DNA from: Lachnoclostridium sp. An138
Lineage (GTDB): Bacteria > Bacillota > Clostridia > Lachnospirales > Lachnospiraceae
Assembly (NCBI RefSeq): GCF_002160765.1
Contig: NZ_NFLF01000008.1
Coordinates: 1-64,000 of the forward strand
Reading direction: 5' to 3'
DNA: 64,000 bases
Shown: positions 60,342 through 64,000 of the stretch, in pieces
Numbering within the stretch: the first letter of the stretch is position 1
Layout: every line of letters begins with the position of its first letter
The notes under the pieces: generated by a model
The model's database searches: none
Told to the model about the DNA's origin: nothing
What the model saw: only the letters and a program-made list of their open reading frames with translations
Program-made: the position numbers and the translations under genes

Positions 60342-61088
60342 TCATCCGACGCCCAGGCCGATGCCGATCCCCATGGCGACAGCGGCCGCGGTCACAAAGG
60401 CTTCCAGCATGCGGGCGGTTCCGGACAGATAGTCGCCATGCAGGGTGTCGAAGACAGCATTGGTGATGGCAACGCCTGGAACCAGGGGCATGATAGAAGC
60501 GATGACAACAGCATCCAGACTGCCTGCTCCCGGAAATACGCGAAAAAATCCGGAAGCCAGCATCGACGCGGCGGCAGCGCTCAAAAGCGTTCCGAAAAAA
60601 GATTGTATCCGAAGCCGTCTGCAGGCATACAGACAGACAGCAGTAATCAGGCCGGTCAGAGCTGAGACAAAAGCCTCGGACAGAGAGCCGCCGTAAGTCA
60701 GCGCGAAGGCTGCCGTCACCACCGGTGTGGAAATCAGAAAGGCCCCGGGCTTCCACGGATGCTCTTTGAGAACTTTCACCTGCCGGAAAGCTTCCTCCAG
60801 CTCCAGTTCTCCGGTACAGAGCTTCCGGGAAAGAGTATTGAGCCTGTCTATCATATCGAGATTGGTGCTTCGGTTTGTAATACGGCGCACCACAGTCATA
60901 GAATGAATGGAAGGGTCGTCCAGCGTAGCTACGAAACCTGTCATGGTCACGAAGACTTCCGCCGTCTGAAGTCTGGAAAGGGAGAGAATCCGGTGCATGG
61001 TATCTTCTACCCGGTAGGTCTCCGCCCCGTTTTCCAGCATCAGCTCCCCTGCGGCCACAGCCGTATCCAGAAGCAGTTTATAATTCAT
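60342..61088 (-). CDS. threonine/serine exporter, large subunit (YjjP-like)
   Basis: This 248-aa protein has an N-terminal soluble part (AAVAAGELMLENGAETYRVE, VTMTGFVATLDD) and about five transmembrane helices (residues ~115-248), ending in PGVAITNAVFDTLHGDYLSG and a glycine-rich tail. This is the ThrE_1/YjjP half of the two-subunit exporter. It lies 20 bp upstream of its partner on the minus strand. Substrate preference is assumed from the family. Confidence 0.93.
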   Translation of the reverse strand: MNYKLLLDTAVAAGELMLENGAETYRVEDTMHRILSLSRLQTAEVFVTMTGFVATLDDPSIHSMTVVRRITNRSTNLDMIDRLNTLSRKLCTGELELEEAFRQVKVLKEHPWKPGAFLISTPVVTAAFALTYGGSLSEAFVSALTGLITAVCLYACRRLRIQSFFGTLLSAAAASMLASGFFRVFPGAGSLDAVVIASIMPLVPGVAITNAVFDTLHGDYLSGTARMLEAFVTAAAVAMGIGIGLGVG

Positions 61089-61212
61089 GGTGTTTTCCTC
61101 TCAGAATTGCCGTTCCGGGCAGAAAAGCAGCACTTTGAGACTGTCTGCCCGCCATTCCCGCTCTATTATACCTGTGCGGGGAGAGACGGTCAAGGGAGAG
61201 AAGGGAGAAATA

Positions 61213-62040
61213 CTATCTTTCCTTGGTGAAGGCCAGTGTCTTGGATTCATCCAGAGCCTTCAGATATCGTTCATAATCTGTTTTGAAAAGATTCAGATAA
61301 ATCATGTCAATCAGACAAAGCTGAGAGCAGCGCATGGTCATGGTTTCCAGACGGGTGCGGCTCATACGGTTGACAGTACGCAGAATCAGATCGGAACAGT
61401 CATACAGCTTGTTTTTGACAGCCCGAGTCATGGAAATCACAGGCACGCCATGATTCTGGGCTATTTTTGCGGCCTGGAGTATTTCCGGTGTTTCGCCTGA
61501 TTCTGAAATGAGAATGACCAGATCGTCCGGCCCATAGCAGGAAATAGTGGAATAGACCACATGATTATTGCTGGCGCAGGAAGCCAGCACGCCTATGGTT
61601 GTGAGCTGGTTGGCAAAATATTGAGCGAACAGATTGGAATTGCCTATGCCATGGATTTGAATTCTTCTGGCGCACCGAATATACTGAACCGCCTTTTCGA
61701 TCGTGACATCACTGTTCTGTGCGTAAGTCAGATCGATGATTTCCTGATACTGCCGCGTGATTTTGTAGCTTGTAGCGTTGGTAGGCTCATCCACGGAAAT
61801 GTCTTCGATGGCGGCAGGAGAAGGAGAATTGATCAGATCAACTTGTAAATCCCGAAAACTGTTATATCCCAGTTTCTTGGAAAACCGAATAATCGTAGAC
61901 TGTCCGATGTCCAATTGGGTAGCCAGTTCATAAGAGGTCATAATCCGGCTCTGCTGAGGATTGGATTCCAGATAGGATGCAATTTTCTTCTCGGTATTTG
62001 TGAGCTTGTCAGATACAGCTCGAAGTCTGGTTGTGTACAT
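61213..62040 (-). CDS. MurR/RpiR-family transcriptional regulator
   Basis: This 275-aa regulator has an N-terminal RpiR helix-turn-helix (TNTEKKIASYLESNPQQSRI, YELATQLDIGQSTIIRFSKK) and a C-terminal SIS sugar-phosphate-binding domain with RIQIHGIGNSNLFAQYF and LVILISESGETPEILQAAK. It is divergent from a SIS isomerase-PTS operon, so it most likely senses a phosphosugar made by that system. The ATG at 62040 has AAGGAAGAC upstream. Confidence 0.93.
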   Translation of the reverse strand: MYTTRLRAVSDKLTNTEKKIASYLESNPQQSRIMTSYELATQLDIGQSTIIRFSKKLGYNSFRDLQVDLINSPSPAAIEDISVDEPTNATSYKITRQYQEIIDLTYAQNSDVTIEKAVQYIRCARRIQIHGIGNSNLFAQYFANQLTTIGVLASCASNNHVVYSTISCYGPDDLVILISESGETPEILQAAKIAQNHGVPVISMTRAVKNKLYDCSDLILRTVNRMSRTRLETMTMRCSQLCLIDMIYLNLFKTDYERYLKALDESKTLAFTKER

Positions 62041-62225
62041 AGTGTTAGTCTTCCTTTGATATAAATTGATGAATTAAAAAGTCTTTAATAAGTGAATCTG
62101 CATCTTGCCTTTTAATATCATTATTTCTAATTTTATCACATGAAATTTTAGTGTACAATGACAAATTTAACAAATAATTTGCATTTTTTTCAAAGCATCT
62201 CTGTAAAAATAAATAATTATAGCGG

Positions 62226-62254
62226 TTGACAAATTCATAAAATAGATATAATAT
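62226..62254 (+). promoter_or_regulatory. promoter of the SIS-PTS operon
   Basis: TTGACA (62226-62231) has TAATAT at a 17-bp spacing (62249-62254) or TATAAT at 15 bp (62247-62252). ATTCATA...TATGAAAT around it is a loose inverted repeat that could bind the divergent RpiR regulator. Confidence 0.6.
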
Positions 62255-62307
62255 ATGAAATATGAAGTCATAAACAAAATGTAAAAACTGAAAAGAAAGG
62301 AGAAGGA

Positions 62308-63015
62308 ATGATGGAAAACAGAGTGTTTGACTATGTGGAGGCTCTGCTTCGTGAAGTAAGGGATACGGAACAGGAGCAGATCGAGCAGGCTGCTTCCATG
62401 GTCGCAGACAGTATCATGAATGGAGGAATTCTGCAGGCTTTTGGCGCAGGACATTCCAATGCGGGGGCGCTGGAACTGACGCATCGGGCGGGAGGTTTTA
62501 TTCCCAGCAAAAATATCAAGGAGCCGGCTGGGGGAGCTTATGAATCCATTGAGGGTGTGGGAACAAATTTTATGAAAAAAGTGGATGTACGTCCGGAAGA
62601 CGTAGTTGTGGTTATTTCCAACTCGGGCCGGAATCCTCTCCCGCTGGAGATCGCCATGGGATGTAAGAAAAAAGGAGCGAAAATCATTGCAGTAACAGCC
62701 CTGGAAGCTTCCAGAGCCCTTACGAGCAGGCACAGCAGCGGTCTGAGGCTGTTCGAAGTAGCAGATGCGGTTCTGGATAACAAGATTCCGTTGGGAGATT
62801 CCTGCCTGGATATGGAAGGCGTGGACGCGAAGGTATGCGGCATGTCCACAATTACCACAGCCATTCTTCTGCAGGCGCTTACCTATCGGGCCGCGCAGAT
62901 CATGGTTTCCCGGGGCTATCATCCGCCTATCTACAAGTCTCAGAATATTGACGGAGGACGGGAATACAATGAGAATCTGGAGAAAAAATATATAGATAGA
63001 TTGTATCGGATTTAA
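62308..63015 (+). CDS. SIS-domain sugar-phosphate isomerase-like protein (UPF0309)
   Basis: This 235-aa SIS protein belongs to the UPF0309/phosphoheptose-isomerase-like group. It has ILQAFGAGHSNAGALELTHR-AGG, the phosphosugar-binding VVVVISNSGRNPLPLEIAM, and IIAVTALEASRALTSRHSSG. A C-terminal GYHPPIYKSQNIDGG motif typifies the family. It starts a PTS operon, so it probably acts on the imported phosphosugar, likely an amino-sugar phosphate. AAAGGAGAAGG precedes tandem ATGs at 62308 and 62311. Confidence 0.92.
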   Translation: MMENRVFDYVEALLREVRDTEQEQIEQAASMVADSIMNGGILQAFGAGHSNAGALELTHRAGGFIPSKNIKEPAGGAYESIEGVGTNFMKKVDVRPEDVVVVISNSGRNPLPLEIAMGCKKKGAKIIAVTALEASRALTSRHSSGLRLFEVADAVLDNKIPLGDSCLDMEGVDAKVCGMSTITTAILLQALTYRAAQIMVSRGYHPPIYKSQNIDGGREYNENLEKKYIDRLYRI

Positions 63016-63080
63016 ATTTTGTAAAAAGGGGATTTATCATAACAGGAAAGGGAATTTAATTTACTTAGGAGGGAATGACT

Positions 63081-63872
63081 ATGAATTTATTGCAGGCAAT
63101 ACTGATAGCACTGTTTGGTTATCTGTCATCGAATTACAGTCCATGGGTTTTTGGACAGCTGGGAGGCTGGTATACCATGGGGCGTCCGCTGGTATCTGGA
63201 TTTATCATAGGTATTATTCTGGGAGATGTTAAGACAGGAATTCTTATGGGCGCAGCAGTGCAGACGCTGTACATCGGTCTTGTGACACCAGGACTTTCGA
63301 TGCCGGCTGATTTGAATTTTGCATCATATATGGGAATTCCTCTGGCAATGGTTGCTGGAGCGGATACAGAGTACGCACTGGGACTTTCTGTACCTTTGAG
63401 TTTTCTTGGTGTATCTTTGGTTTATGTGGTTGCTTCTGTGAATGTATTCTGGGTAAGAAAACAGGAACAGTGGATTGCGGAAGGAAAAATCGAAAAAGCG
63501 GCAAATGTGCCGGTTTACGCATCTATTGTACAATTCCTGGCACGTTTTGTTCCCATCTTTCTGGCCTGCTATTTCGGACAGGAGTTTATTACTGATTTAG
63601 TGGCTGCTATTCCGGAGTGGCTGGGAGATACTTTTGTAACCTTTGGAGGTGTGCTTCCGGCAGTAGGCTTTGCGATGCTTCTCCGCTTTGTATTGAAAAA
63701 GAATCTGGAAATTCTGTATTTCCTGGTAGGTTTTGTGTTGATTAAAGTTCTTGGAATGCCGATTATTGCAGCGACAATCGTAGCCTGCTTCCTTGGATTC
63801 CTGGATATTAAATACATGGGATCGGGCGCAGGAAAAGCAGAAATAGAAATGGAGGTAGAGGAAGATGAGTGA
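63081..63872 (+). CDS. PTS mannose-family IIC component
   Basis: This 263-aa membrane component belongs to mannose/sorbose/N-acetylgalactosamine-family phosphotransferase systems. It has about seven to eight helices, with GRPLVSGFIIGIILGDVKTG and GAAVQTLYIGLVTPGLSMPA in the first half; GLVTPG is the family motif. The ATG at 63081 is eight bases after GGAGGG; an ATG at 63075 is too close to it. It overlaps the IID gene by 8 bp. The IIA and IIB genes are not in the window before it. Confidence 0.95.
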   Translation: MNLLQAILIALFGYLSSNYSPWVFGQLGGWYTMGRPLVSGFIIGIILGDVKTGILMGAAVQTLYIGLVTPGLSMPADLNFASYMGIPLAMVAGADTEYALGLSVPLSFLGVSLVYVVASVNVFWVRKQEQWIAEGKIEKAANVPVYASIVQFLARFVPIFLACYFGQEFITDLVAAIPEWLGDTFVTFGGVLPAVGFAMLLRFVLKKNLEILYFLVGFVLIKVLGMPIIAATIVACFLGFLDIKYMGSGAGKAEIEMEVEEDE

Positions 63873-64000
63873 AAACATTACAAAGTCTAAATTATCAAAG
63901 AAAGATGTTTTTAAGTCATACGTGTACTGGATGATGTTTGCCCTTTCCTGTCAAAATATGGAGAGAATGGAAGCCCCGGCTTTTGCAGGGGTGATGGGGA
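63865..64000 (+). CDS. PTS mannose-family IID component (partial, runs off window)
   Basis: The first 45 residues are present: SENITKSKLSKKDVFKSYVY then WMMFALSCQNMERMEAPAFA, the conserved IID start with the NMERMQ-like motif. It continues past the window end. The start overlaps the IIC stop by 8 bp. Confidence 0.93.
   Translation, partial: MSENITKSKLSKKDVFKSYVYWMMFALSCQNMERMEAPAFAGVMG

Overview
The window looks like a chromosomal segment of a Gram-positive anaerobe of the Lachnospiraceae (Clostridia). The evidence is the moderate-GC Firmicutes-type codon use, strong GGAGG ribosome-binding sites, the murB-rapZ-whiA-HPr cluster, the rpmG-secE-nusG-rplKA-rplJL-rpoBC block followed by a DUF5685 gene and a DnaJ-like gene, EFR1-type ferredoxin and DegV proteins, and Tn1549-like mobile-element debris. 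Genus cannot be fixed from the sequence alone.

Layout. 1-4.8 kb: an IS110 transposase abutting an N-terminally truncated M26 zinc metallopeptidase. 5.0-9.7 kb (minus): a three-gene unit of an RHP-type membrane methyltransferase-like protein, a GH3-family acyl-adenylase and a membrane GAF/GGDEF/HD-GYP protein. 9.9-12.5 kb: a small unrecognised ORF and a two-gene ABC exporter. 12.5-15.7 kb: remnant of an integrative/mobilizable element (sigma-like gene behind a leader-peptide attenuator, DJ-1 and YafY cargo, XRE regulator, nested palindromes) fused to the 3' end of a class III aminotransferase. 16.3-18.2 kb: AraC regulator and DUF1848 protein. 18.3-26.7 kb: a decayed accessory island with MNT/HEPN fragments, a diverged second copy of the uvrB 5' region, a relaxase C-terminus, a truncated LytTR regulator, an AAA ATPase fragment, an intact TetR-YhgE/Pip pair and a tyrosine integrase. 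27.1-32.1 kb: uvrB-uvrA. 32.2-41.5 kb: murB, rapZ, whiA, a Crh-like HPr, methyltransferase, hslO, nadE, degV, a VOC protein and an EFR1 ferredoxin. 41.6-53.1 kb: the transcription/translation core from rpmG to rpoC, with leader RNAs and promoters visible. 53.4-64 kb: DUF5685 and DnaJ-like proteins, a histidine kinase/OmpR pair diverging from a lipoprotein, a YbaK-like deacylase, an RlmI-like methyltransferase, a split ThrE exporter, and a RpiR-SIS-PTS (mannose-family) cluster cut by the window end.

How the genes fit together. The core half is housekeeping: nucleotide excision repair, peptidoglycan precursor synthesis, cell-envelope/carbon control, ribosomal proteins and RNA polymerase. The accessory third shows at least two integration events. 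The most informative is around 18.3-27.4 kb. HEPN and uvrB-5' blocks alternate (H1-U1-H2-insert-U2). The insert between H2 and U2 is bounded by an 8-bp repeat with an integrase at its right edge. The second uvrB-5' copy differs from the resident gene mostly at synonymous sites, suggesting import from a relative rather than simple duplication. The least-explained intact unit is the GH3/RHP-methyltransferase/HD-GYP operon.
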